Below are positions 1 through 7,103 of a stretch of 13,031 bases of DNA, in pieces. The position numbers were made by a program, and so were the translations under genes. Within the stretch, counting starts at the first letter, position 1; every line of letters starts with the position of its first letter. The stretch spans positions 1 through 13,031 of the forward strand of contig JANNFI010000131.1 in NCBI GenBank assembly GCA_031379665.1. The letters are read 5' to 3'. This DNA comes from SZUA-254 sp031379665. Lineage in GTDB: Bacteria; Bacteroidota; Ignavibacteria; UBA10030; SZUA-254. The notes under the pieces are model-generated. The model was not told the DNA's origin. It did not search any database and saw nothing but the letters and a program-made list of their open reading frames with translations.

Positions 1-1404
1 CGTGCGCGTCGGCGTGTTCGCATCGGAGTAGGAGTCGCGGTAGGTCCTGCGATCGGGTGAAAAATTAATGCTGTGCGAACCGGGCTCGGACGTGACCTTT
101 CTGAATCCCGTCCCGTCCAGCCGGATCGAGTAGAGGTCGCGGTCCATCGGGGAGGAGATGCCGGCAGTGAAGTAGACGATGCCGCGTTCCTGGTCCACCC
201 CGGAGAGGGTTTCGACGTCCCATTTGCCCTGGGTCAGCTGCGAGACTTCTTTACCCCCGAGGTCGCGCAGATAGATGTGGTTGAAACCGTCCTTCTCCGA
301 GAGCCAGAGGAACCGGTTTGAATTCTTCAGGAACGGCGGGTCGGCATCGACCTCCAGCCAGGTGTCCGATTTTTCGCTCAGCACCACCCGGGAGGTTCCC
401 CCGGCCAGATCGAACGTGATCAGGTCGAGCGCGTTCTGCAGCCTGTTGAGTTTCTGGACCCAGAGTACGTTCGGGTCGGTGGTCCACCCCATTCTCGGAA
501 CGTAGACGTCCTGCGTCGAATCCGCCGGCGCGCCGATGTCGAGCCACCGAACCGAGGCAGCGGCGCCGTCCGTCCCGTCGGAGTTCGCGGCGGCATCAAC
601 AACGCCGATCCGGACGATCGAGTTCGGGTCACCGGGCTTCGGGTATCGCATGGTCTTGACCTCCTGATGGAGGGGGAGGAAATCGACGATCGGGAATTCC
701 GGGACCCTCGCCTCGTCGAGCTGCCAGAAAGCGATGTTCCGGCTGTCCGGCGACCACACCCATCCGTCGATGATGCCGAACTCCTCCTCGTAGACCCAGT
801 CGAAGTTTCCGTTCCGCACGTGGTCGGAGCCGTCCGAGGTGAGCCTTGTCTCAGCGCCCGTCGCGAGGTCGATGACGTACAGGTCCTGACTCCTCACGAA
901 GCCGATCTTCTTCGAATCGGGGGAGAACTTCACGTTGACCTGGTCTTCCGTCGTGTTGGTCAGCTGGCGAAATTTCCCGCCGGCGCTTTCGTAGATGTAG
1001 AAGTTGCCGCCGGTCTTGAGGGACCGCGCGGCGAGCGTGCCGGTGAAGAGAATGTGTCGTTCGTCCGGCGAGAAGGTGTAGTTCTGGATCGAGATCGGGG
1101 CGTCGGCGTCCGCGATTTTCAGAGAGGCGCCCCGCACAAGGATTGATGTGTCGCCAGAGGCGATGTCGTACCGCCAGATGTCGGTGGAGGCCGCCGCGCT
1201 GTCGGTGACGAGGTAGGAGGACGCCTTCCCCCCCTCCATCCAACGGATGCTCCGGAACCCGCCTGTCGAAAATTTCCTCGACGCGTAGATGTCATCGACC
1301 GTGAATTGCTTCGTCCGTTCCTGCGCGAGGGGTTGGATCGCTGAAGCGGTAATCAGGGCCAGGATGACGACGAGTCGCCGGGCGACGGTGCTGGCAATCG
1401 GCAT
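1..1404 (-). CDS. Dipeptidyl-peptidase IV-like S9 serine peptidase, N-terminal part (3' end off window)
   Basis: A predicted exported peptidase of family S9B (DPP-IV type), which removes N-terminal dipeptides, usually X-Pro, from peptides. The 468 visible residues begin with a signal peptide (MPIASTVARR, then a hydrophobic stretch LVVILALITASAI, probable cut after PLA). Beta-propeller repeats with the 'FSPD' and 'WSPDS' pattern follow. Residues 202-209 read DWVYEEEF, the family motif whose paired glutamates hold the substrate's free N-terminus; it is followed by WVWSPDSRNIAFWQLDE. The alpha/beta-hydrolase domain with the Ser-Asp-His triad would lie beyond position 1 and is not seen, so activity cannot be judged. 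The ATG at 1404 is preceded by AGAGG with 5-nt spacing. Only 16 bp separate it from the M64 stop, so the two are probably co-transcribed. Family assignment is firm; substrate is inferred. Confidence 0.9.
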   Translation of the reverse strand, partial: MPIASTVARRLVVILALITASAIQPLAQERTKQFTVDDIYASRKFSTGGFRSIRWMEGGKASSYLVTDSAAASTDIWRYDIASGDTSILVRGASLKIADADAPISIQNYTFSPDERHILFTGTLAARSLKTGGNFYIYESAGGKFRQLTNTTEDQVNVKFSPDSKKIGFVRSQDLYVIDLATGAETRLTSDGSDHVRNGNFDWVYEEEFGIIDGWVWSPDSRNIAFWQLDEARVPEFPIVDFLPLHQEVKTMRYPKPGDPNSIVRIGVVDAAANSDGTDGAAASVRWLDIGAPADSTQDVYVPRMGWTTDPNVLWVQKLNRLQNALDLITFDLAGGTSRVVLSEKSDTWLEVDADPPFLKNSNRFLWLSEKDGFNHIYLRDLGGKEVSQLTQGKWDVETLSGVDQERGIVYFTAGISSPMDRDLYSIRLDGTGFRKVTSEPGSHSINFSPDRRTYRDSYSDANTPTRT

Positions 1405-1420
1405 AAGGTCCTCTGAAGAT

Positions 1421-2842
1421 TTAGTTGCCGTAAAAATCGATCACCCGGCCGATCGCCTTCGTGCAGACCGGGTCGAAATCGACGAGACTCAGGGAGAACA
1501 TCCGGCAATCGATCGACGGACGGTAGATCCCCTCGGAGACGTACCCCGCCCCCTCGAACGCCCCCACCTTCCCGGCGTTGGCGTGGTTCCTGAGGATGTT
1601 CATCTCCTCCTTGTGGATCGGCTCCCGTTTTTCATAGTAGTCGGCCGCGAGCCGGTCGAGCTTTCCTCGTTCACGGCCCAGGCTGTCGTACCGGGGTTTG
1701 TCCCACGACGTCGGAACGGGGGTCCCCTCGGCGATGAAGTCGTTCCATTTCAGGTTGTCCCTGTCGGTCAGGGCGGTCAGGTTCGGCTCCCACGGCTCGA
1801 CCCCCTTCTGGTAGAACTCGTTGTACGCAACCTGAGAGCTGTAGTACTCGTCGCCGAGTCCGCCGAACGAATGGCCGAATTCGTGGACGTAGACATAATC
1901 CATCTGCCATTCCATCCCGGGCTTGTCGGTTTTCGTATAGCAGGTCGTGTAGAGGTTGTAGATCCCTCCCCCGCCGTACCGGTCGTCGTTCACCAGGATC
2001 ATCACGAAGTCGTACGGGACGGCGCCGATCATGTCACGCAGGGCCCGGTTTTCGGTGGTGAGGACGTAGCGAGCGGAACCGAACGTGTTGTACATCGTGC
2101 CGAGGGGGGTGTCCTTCCATACATTCTTGTCCGGCCTGTCGATGCCCGATTCCGCTGAGACGGCTTCCACGAGCCTGACGTTGAAATCGCCCTTGCGCGA
2201 CTTGAACGGTTCGGTCGAGAACATCACGTCGTTGAAATGCTTCGCGTCGTTCCTGAACTTGTCCATCTCGGCAGCGGCATAGCCGTCCCCGACGATCACG
2301 ATGTCGACCTTCGAATGCGGATCGCCTCCGATGAGCAGATCAGCCGAGGGGAAGACCGGTGAGCGCTTCTCGCGGTGGATCTCGGTGGGGGAGTTCGGAT
2401 CGATGACGACGGAAAAGAGTTCTCGGTAATCCATCCGGCGGTCGCGGCGGCAGATGGTGAGTTGGACCGGTTTCAGCGGCATCGGCAGGCGGACCGTCTC
2501 GTGGAATGTCCGCTGGATGCCGGCCACCGCTTCGTCGGTCGTCTGCCATTCGTTGAAGATGGATGAAAACCCGCTGGAGAAAATGAGGCGCGAACTCGCG
2601 CGGTCGTAGACCCGGACCGCGAACTCGCCGAGGTTGAGCGTGTCGACGAGGTTCACCAGGCTCCCCGCCCAGTCCCCCTCTTCATAGACCTGATCGAGGC
2701 TGAAGGATTCCACACCCTTGGTTCCGGTGTGGTAGTAATCGACACGAAGCGTCCGGTCGGAGAAGGTCGATGTGAAATCGTTCGCCGCAAGCGTGACGAA
2801 GGATGCGGCGAGCAGGATCAGTATGGACGGTATTCTGGTCAC
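1421..2842 (-). CDS. Secreted M64-family zinc metallopeptidase (IgA-peptidase M64 type)
   Basis: A 473-residue predicted exported metallopeptidase. The zinc site is HEFGHSFGGLGDEY at residues 320-333, the HExGH...GDEY signature of M64 (first described for a Clostridium ramosum IgA protease). H320 and H324 are metal ligands, E321 the catalytic base and D331 the probable third ligand. An N-terminal M64_N-like beta domain spans about residues 22-150. The core starts near KVDIVIVGDGY (178-188), and the C-terminal YRPSIDCRMFS...FDPVC cysteine region is also typical. The start is GTG at 2842 with an AGG 7 nt upstream, followed by a signal peptide (MTRIPSILILLAASFVTLAA). It lies 102 bp after rluB behind a good promoter candidate, and 16 bp before the DPP-IV-like gene. 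True substrates of bacterial M64 enzymes outside Clostridium are largely unknown, so IgA cleavage should not be assumed. Confidence 0.92.
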   Translation of the reverse strand: MTRIPSILILLAASFVTLAANDFTSTFSDRTLRVDYYHTGTKGVESFSLDQVYEEGDWAGSLVNLVDTLNLGEFAVRVYDRASSRLIFSSGFSSIFNEWQTTDEAVAGIQRTFHETVRLPMPLKPVQLTICRRDRRMDYRELFSVVIDPNSPTEIHREKRSPVFPSADLLIGGDPHSKVDIVIVGDGYAAAEMDKFRNDAKHFNDVMFSTEPFKSRKGDFNVRLVEAVSAESGIDRPDKNVWKDTPLGTMYNTFGSARYVLTTENRALRDMIGAVPYDFVMILVNDDRYGGGGIYNLYTTCYTKTDKPGMEWQMDYVYVHEFGHSFGGLGDEYYSSQVAYNEFYQKGVEPWEPNLTALTDRDNLKWNDFIAEGTPVPTSWDKPRYDSLGRERGKLDRLAADYYEKREPIHKEEMNILRNHANAGKVGAFEGAGYVSEGIYRPSIDCRMFSLSLVDFDPVCTKAIGRVIDFYGN

Positions 2843-2920
2843 GTATCTGCCTGAATGTTATCGGGAGACGAATCGGAGCAGGATGACGATTGAGAAGAAC
2901 TCTGGGGTCCGGACAGGTGA

Positions 2921-2948
2921 AATATACGAAAATCGCCCCGTCGGTCAA
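2921..2948 (-). promoter_or_regulatory. Sigma70-like promoter for the M64-DPP pair, overlapping the rluB stop
   Basis: Read on the minus strand, TTGACC (2948-2943) is followed after 16 bp by TATATT (2926-2921). Each hexamer matches 5 of 6 consensus bases. The -35 box contains the TGA stop of rluB. The predicted transcript would start near 2914, leaving about 70 nt of leader before the M64 GTG. This is a sequence match only. Confidence 0.55.
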
Positions 2949-3865
2949 ACCTTTCGCGGTCGTCGAGGCCGGCCTGCCGGTGCCGACTGGGCTGCCCGCT
3001 CACGCCGGCTGCCGGGCTGGCGGGGGTTTGCCGATGTCCGCCGACCTGCCGGCTTACGAGGGCCTGTGGGCTTGCGCGGTCCCGTCGGCGTCCGCGATCC
3101 TGTGGGCTTGCCCGGGCCCTTCCGGGCCTGGGACGAGCCCCCGCCCGAAGCGCTGAGGAGCGCGCGCACTTCCGCCGGGGATAGGTTTCTCCATCTCCCC
3201 CGCGGCAATCCTTCGCAGGTGAGCGGGCCGTAGGCAACCCTCTCCAGCGTCCGGACCTGGTACCCCACCGCCTCGAACATTCGGTGGATCTGGCGGTTGC
3301 GTCCCTCGCGGATGGTGATCTCGACGACGACGTTCTTCGTTCCAGGGACGGTGCCCACCTCCGCCGGGGCGGATTTCCCGTCCGAGAGCCTGATCCCGGA
3401 GGCGAGACTCCTGAGGTCCTCGGGGAGCATCGACCGGTCGGCGGTGACCAGGTAGGTTTTAGCCACCTTGTTCCGTGGATGCATCAGTGTATTTGCAAAA
3501 TCCCCGTCGTTGGTGAGGATGAGAACGCCGGTCGTGTGCCGGTCGAGGCGTCCGACCGGGAAGATCCTTCGGCCGATCCCCACGTAGTCGCGGACGGACT
3601 TCCTCCCCCGCTCGTCGCTCAGCGTGGTGATGGTGTCCTTCGGCTTGTTGAGGAGGATGTACGTCTTCGGGTCGAGCGCGACGATCTGCCGGCCGTCGAG
3701 GTAGATCTCGTCGGCCGAGGGATCGACCTTGGTGCCGAGGTTCGTCACGGCGCGGCCGTTCACCATCACGCGGCCTGCGGCGATCAGCTCATCGGCCTTG
3801 CGGCGCGAGGTCACGCCGGCGACGGAGAGATACCGGTTGAGGCGTATGGGGGATTCCTTGGTCAT
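2945..3865 (-). CDS. rluB: RluB/RsuA-family rRNA pseudouridine synthase with repetitive basic tail
   Basis: A 306-residue enzyme that isomerises uridine to pseudouridine in ribosomal RNA. An S4 RNA-binding domain occupies about residues 7-55 (RLNRYLSVAGVTSRRKADELI). The catalytic domain follows with YILLNKPKDTITT, the active-site motif GRLDRHTTGVLILTNDGD (catalytic Asp108), KTYLV, and the terminal EGRNRQIHRMFEAVGYQV block. These fit the RluB/RsuA/RluE group; RluB (23S U2605 in E. coli) is favoured because the gene sits next to scpB, as in many bacteria. RsuA or RluF specificity cannot be excluded. After residue ~240 comes a Gly/Pro/Arg/Lys-rich tail containing near-perfect 6-residue repeats, absent from minimal family members. 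The ATG at 3865 has no clear Shine-Dalgarno sequence. It starts 69 bp after scpB. Confidence 0.9.
   Translation of the reverse strand: MTKESPIRLNRYLSVAGVTSRRKADELIAAGRVMVNGRAVTNLGTKVDPSADEIYLDGRQIVALDPKTYILLNKPKDTITTLSDERGRKSVRDYVGIGRRIFPVGRLDRHTTGVLILTNDGDFANTLMHPRNKVAKTYLVTADRSMLPEDLRSLASGIRLSDGKSAPAEVGTVPGTKNVVVEITIREGRNRQIHRMFEAVGYQVRTLERVAYGPLTCEGLPRGRWRNLSPAEVRALLSASGGGSSQARKGPGKPTGSRTPTGPRKPTGPRKPAGRRTSANPRQPGSRRERAAQSAPAGRPRRPRKV
3038..3109 (-). repeat. Four 18-bp repeats encoding KPTGPR-type hexapeptides in the RluB tail
   Basis: RluB residues 253-276 read KPTGSR, TPTGPR, KPTGPR and KPAGRR: four consecutive units of six residues, or 18 bp each. The surrounding tail (about 241-306) is also rich in Pro, Gly, Arg and Lys and likely disordered. 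It could add nonspecific rRNA binding. The repeat could vary in length between strains by slippage. Confidence 0.8.
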
Positions 3866-3934
3866 CGTCAGGGAGAATAGGTGCGGAGGCCGCGATCGGT
3901 ACGTCCCGCCGGGGGGAACGCGCGGCCGTGGCGG

Positions 3935-4714
3935 TTATTCCGGCGCGGTTTCCGGGGGGAGCATATCGGTCGGCAGGAGGCCCTCCGGCTCCCGTGAAGC
4001 GTCGGGTGCGACGGTTGTGCCCGGCTGCACCGCAGGGCGCAGTTCGCCGTTCACCCCGACCACCGTGGACGCCAGCGATTCGGCGATCTCCTCTTCCGAC
4101 TTGCCCATCCGTTTCATCAGCTCGCGTTCGAGCTCGAGCCCGGTGTCCGCGAGGATCTCGTCGATCTCGCGCGGCTTGGGGAGCTCCGAGAGATCGTTCA
4201 GGCCGAAGTGCTTCAGGAAATCGGCCGTCGTGCCGTAGAGCAGCGGACGCCCGGCGCTTGCGGCGCGCCCGACGATCGTGGCGAGGCCGCGCTCCATCAG
4301 TTTCTGAATCGCGTAATCCGCGTTCACCCCTCGGATTGCCTCAATCTCCGGCTTCGTGACCGGCTGCTTATACGCGATGACCGAGAGCGTCTCGATGGTC
4401 GCCTGCGTGAGCTTCCTGCGCGCTTTCTCTTTCACCATCCGGCCGAGCCATTCGGCATACTCCGGCATCGTCGCGAACTGGTAGCCGCCCGCGACCTGGA
4501 TGATCCTGAATGAACGGCGGTCGTTCACGTAGACGCCGTTGAGCTGTCTGATGACGGCGAGGATCTCGTCCTCCTTCATCCGGATCGAAATCCCGCCGTT
4601 CTCCGCGTTGCGGAGGATGTCGGCGATCTGCCGCGTGGTGAGCGGCTCGTCGGTGGCGAAAATCAGCGCCTCGACGATGTTCGATTTTCCGGGGGGAGAT
4701 TGAGTGTCGTCCAT
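3935..4714 (-). CDS. scpB: Segregation and condensation protein B
   Basis: A 259-residue ScpB, the winged-helix kite subunit that dimerises and binds ScpA within the SMC-ScpAB condensin for chromosome organisation and segregation. The family core is seen in the N-terminal IVEALIFATDEPLTTRQIADIL (about 13-34), YVNDRRSFRIIQVAGGYQFAT, and the second winged helix LTQATIETLSVIAYKQPVTKPEIEAIRG followed by RGLATIVGR...GRPLLYGTT.DFLKHFGL. The last ~45 residues are an acidic, Pro-rich tail beyond the conserved core. The ATG at 4714 shares one base with the scpA TGA stop (TGATG). A GGAGG lies 7 nt upstream inside scpA, so translation is probably coupled. Confidence 0.96.
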   Translation of the reverse strand: MDDTQSPPGKSNIVEALIFATDEPLTTRQIADILRNAENGGISIRMKEDEILAVIRQLNGVYVNDRRSFRIIQVAGGYQFATMPEYAEWLGRMVKEKARRKLTQATIETLSVIAYKQPVTKPEIEAIRGVNADYAIQKLMERGLATIVGRAASAGRPLLYGTTADFLKHFGLNDLSELPKPREIDEILADTGLELERELMKRMGKSEEEIAESLASTVVGVNGELRPAVQPGTTVAPDASREPEGLLPTDMLPPETAPE

Positions 4715-5439
4715 CAGCCAGCCTCCGCTTCAAGTTTATAGATGATGAAATCGTCCTCGTGGTCCGCTTCGCGCAGCGCGATCATCCTGTTCTTGACCAT
4801 CTCGAGCATCGCGATGATCGTCACGACGATCCTGAGTTTCTCGTGCATGTGGGAGACGAGCTCGAAGAAGGAGACCGATGATCGCAGCCGGAAGACGTCC
4901 GCGATGTATCCCATCTGTTCGTCGATCGACACGTTGAGCATCTCGACGTCGTGATAGATCTTCCGGGGAACGCTGTCGAGGACTCTTTTGAACGCCGAGA
5001 TGAGGTTGAACATCGTGATGTTGCGCAGGCTCTCCTCCTGGTCTTCGGGCGTGATCTGCTTCGGGTCCATCTGGAACGCCTGTCGGTAGTGCAGTTTGCG
5101 CGATTCGTCCTCGAGGGACGAGAGCATCGCGCTGGCCTCCTTGAACCGTTTGTACTCCAGGAGCCTCCTGACGAGGTCAGCCCTCGGGTCCTGTTCCTCC
5201 TCCCCCTCGACCGGCCTTGGGAGGAGCATCCGGACCTTGATCTGCATCAGTTCGGCGGCTACGACAATGAAATCGCCGGCGATTTCCAGGTCGAGTTCCA
5301 CCATGAAGTGGAGGTATTCGAGGAATTCCTTCGTGATGCGGGCGATCGGGATGTCGTAGATGTCCAGCTCGTCCCTCTTGATGAAGAAGAGGAGCAGGTC
5401 GAGGGGGCCCTCGAATTCCTGGAGTTTTACCCGGTACAT
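4714..5439 (-). CDS. scpA: Segregation and condensation protein A (kleisin)
   Basis: A 241-residue ScpA, the kleisin that bridges the SMC heads and binds ScpB in bacterial condensin. The opening MYRVKLQEFEGPLDLLLFFIKR is the conserved ScpA N-terminus that contacts the SMC neck. DIYDIPIARITKEFLEYL follows, then AAELMQIKVRMLLPRP, and a C-terminal winged helix (about 170-241) that would contact the SMC cap. I chose the ATG at 5439 because it places the family motif at the very N-terminus. The frame extends upstream to a TTG at 5469, adding ten residues of unconserved sequence. Neither start has a strong Shine-Dalgarno. It lies 51 bp after trpS and overlaps scpB by one base. Confidence 0.95.
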   Translation of the reverse strand: MYRVKLQEFEGPLDLLLFFIKRDELDIYDIPIARITKEFLEYLHFMVELDLEIAGDFIVVAAELMQIKVRMLLPRPVEGEEEQDPRADLVRRLLEYKRFKEASAMLSSLEDESRKLHYRQAFQMDPKQITPEDQEESLRNITMFNLISAFKRVLDSVPRKIYHDVEMLNVSIDEQMGYIADVFRLRSSVSFFELVSHMHEKLRIVVTIIAMLEMVKNRMIALREADHEDDFIIYKLEAEAG

Positions 5440-5490
5440 GGCTTGAATATTAACAAATTCCGGGTCCAATGTCCATAGCGGGCCCCCATC

Positions 5491-6501
5491 TCAACCGAGG
5501 CGCATCGCTTCGTGGACCCTGCCCATCGTTTCCTCCGCGGTCGCCCTCGCGCGCCGTTCGCCGTCTTCAAGAATTTCCAGGACATCCCCGCGGTGGCTCT
5601 CCAGCTGGGCGCGCTTTTCGCGGATCGGGCCGAGAACGCCGGCGATCGCGTTCGCAGCCTTGAGTTTGCACTCCACGCACCCGAGCGCGCCGCTGCGGCA
5701 CCCCGATTCGATCTCCGGGACCTCCGACGGGTTGAACTTCCGGTGGTAGGTGAACACAAGACAAACCTCCGGACGGCCGGGGTCGTTTCGGCGGACCTTG
5801 AGGGGGTCGGTCACGGCGGTTTTCAGCCTCGCCGCGATGTCGGCCGGGGAATCGGAGATCAATATCGTGTTGCCCGCCGACTTGCTCATCTTCATGTCGC
5901 CGTTCAGGCCCGGCAGTCGGGCGAATTTTGTCAATCGTGGCTCAGGCTCCGGAAAGACCACCCCGTACTCGGCGTTGAACTTCCGGGCGATCTCGCGCGT
6001 GATCTCGACGTGGGGCACCTGGTCCTCGCCGACGGGCACCACGTCCCCCCGGTAGAGGAGGATGTCGGCCGCCTGGAGCACCGGGTACCCGAGATGGCCG
6101 AATGTCAGGTTATCGATCTGGAGGTCGCGCACCTGATCCTTGAGCGTCGGGTTCCTCTCGAGGCGGGCTTTCGTGATGAGCATGCCAAAGATCAGGTTCA
6201 GCTCGGCGTGCTGCTTCACCTTCGACTGGCGGAACACGGGGCTCTCCCGCGGGTCGATGCCGGCCGCGAGCCAGTCGATCACCATCTCGATGGAATGTTC
6301 GTGCAACTCCGAGGTGCGAAGGTTTGTGGTGAGGGCGTGCCAGTCGGCGACGAGGTGGTAGTTCTCAAATTCCTCCTGCAGCGCGACCCAATTCTCGAGG
6401 GCGCCGACCAGGTGGCCGATGTGGAGCCTGCCCGTCGGGCGCATCCCGCTGAGTATCCTGCGACGGGATTTCCCCCGGGTCGTGATATCGGGACCGGTCA
6501 T
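5491..6501 (-). CDS. trpS: Tryptophanyl-tRNA synthetase, with a Cys pattern suggesting an Fe-S cluster
   Basis: A 336-residue class Ic synthetase that charges tRNA-Trp. The ATP-binding signatures are intact: GRLHIGHLVGA (HIGH at 27-30) and KMSKSAGN (204-211). Family blocks between them include HLVADWHALTT, NPTLKDQV, YPVLQAADILLY and VPVGEDQVPHVEITREIARKFN. In the C-terminal region, cysteines 247, 268, 275 and 278 are spaced C-x20-C-x6-C-x2-C, close to the C-x22-C-x6-C-x2-C that holds a [4Fe-4S] cluster in Thermotoga maritima TrpRS; cluster binding here is inference. The start is the ATG at 6501, one base into the HNH stop (TGATG). A TTG immediately before it is less likely. No Shine-Dalgarno is visible, which suggests coupling to the upstream gene. 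Confidence 0.97.
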   Translation of the reverse strand: MTGPDITTRGKSRRRILSGMRPTGRLHIGHLVGALENWVALQEEFENYHLVADWHALTTNLRTSELHEHSIEMVIDWLAAGIDPRESPVFRQSKVKQHAELNLIFGMLITKARLERNPTLKDQVRDLQIDNLTFGHLGYPVLQAADILLYRGDVVPVGEDQVPHVEITREIARKFNAEYGVVFPEPEPRLTKFARLPGLNGDMKMSKSAGNTILISDSPADIAARLKTAVTDPLKVRRNDPGRPEVCLVFTYHRKFNPSEVPEIESGCRSGALGCVECKLKAANAIAGVLGPIREKRAQLESHRGDVLEILEDGERRARATAEETMGRVHEAMRLG

Positions 6502-6962
6502 CAATTCATGAAGAGGTAGGGTTTCCAGCGCTCATCCAACTGGCCGACGAAATGCCGGATGAAGGTCACGTGGTTCGGCTTGATCGGCTTGCGCAACAGT
6601 TGCATATGGGCCTTTTCCGGCGTCCGGCTCCCTTTCCGGTTATTGCAAGCGACGCACGCGGTCGCGAGGTTCTCCCACGTGTCCTCGCCGCCGGCGGACT
6701 TCGGATTGATGTGGTCGACCGTCAGGGGCACGTCACCCCGGTTGCAGTACTGGCAGCGGTGTGCGTCGCGGCGCAGGATGTTCTTCCTGGAGAGGATGAT
6801 CTTCTTGTACGGGATGTGGATGTAAACGCTGAGGCGGACGATGCTCGGAAAGGGCATCGTCATCGAGATGGAGTGGAGCCGGTTTGTCCGATGCGCTTCG
6901 ATCAACTCGGCCTTGCCAAGGTAGAGGAGGATGACCGCCTTCTTTACGTTGCAGACGCTCAT
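6501..6962 (-). CDS. HNH endonuclease (start codon uncertain)
   Basis: A small cytoplasmic HNH nuclease of the widespread bacterial 'VLxLNxxYEPLxVCxxKKA' family, function unknown. The 153 residues from the ATG at 6962 contain the ββα-metal module: C70-Q-Y-C73, VDHINPKSAGGEDTWENLATA (D83, H84, N98), then C103-VA-C106-NNRKG. The two CxxC pairs probably hold a structural zinc; H84 would be the catalytic base. The family's usual N-terminus is encoded in frame just upstream (KVLILNQNYEP, directly before Met1), but no ATG, GTG or TTG is available there. The true protein may begin at a non-standard codon such as CTG at 7004, with 14 extra residues. It overlaps trpS by one base and follows the M16 partner gene. 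Confidence 0.88.
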   Translation of the reverse strand: MSVCNVKKAVILLYLGKAELIEAHRTNRLHSISMTMPFPSIVRLSVYIHIPYKKIILSRKNILRRDAHRCQYCNRGDVPLTVDHINPKSAGGEDTWENLATACVACNNRKGSRTPEKAHMQLLRKPIKPNHVTFIRHFVGQLDERWKPYLFMN

Positions 6963-7103
6963 CGGCTCGTAGTTCTGATTCAGGATCAGAACTTTACCGT
7001 TCAGTTTTCCGTTCGCGCGCGTGACGTAGTGTGAACTGAAGACCCGGGTCCTTCCGTTGAGTGTCCTGAATTTCCGTCGACCGATCGCGGCCGCTCGCCG
7101 CCC
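6963..7103 (-). other. M16-HNH junction: open frame without a standard start, plus hairpin
   Basis: These 141 bp separate the M16 partner's TAA stop (7106-7104) from the first HNH ATG. The HNH frame stays open back to that same TAA, so the two genes share one frame. On the minus strand the stretch has no ATG, GTG or TTG in any frame. Its last ~12 codons encode the conserved HNH leader. A perfect hairpin with arms GTTCTGAT (6992-6985) and ATCAGAAC (6979-6972) and a 5-nt loop lies inside these codons. A weaker 7-bp pair, AACTGAA (7006-7000) with TTCAGTT (7040-7034), lies upstream. No promoter or terminator is evident. Confidence 0.6.

Noticed and set aside
667..1146. Plus-strand open frames across the left 1.2 kb
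   Set aside because: The minus strand encodes a continuous DPP-IV beta-propeller with signal peptide and the EE motif, which explains the region.
2772..3233. Plus-strand open frame with collagen-like GPVGLRGPVG repeats
   Set aside because: It is antisense to rluB and mirrors the hexapeptide-repeat tail. The minus-strand protein has clear domains and the plus frame has none.
5440..5469. ScpA start at TTG 5469
   Set aside because: It adds ten residues before the conserved ScpA N-terminus. The ATG at 5439 gives the usual family start.
5512..6519. Plus-strand open frame opposite trpS (335 codons)
   Set aside because: It is a shadow of trpS, which has intact HIGH and KMSKS motifs.
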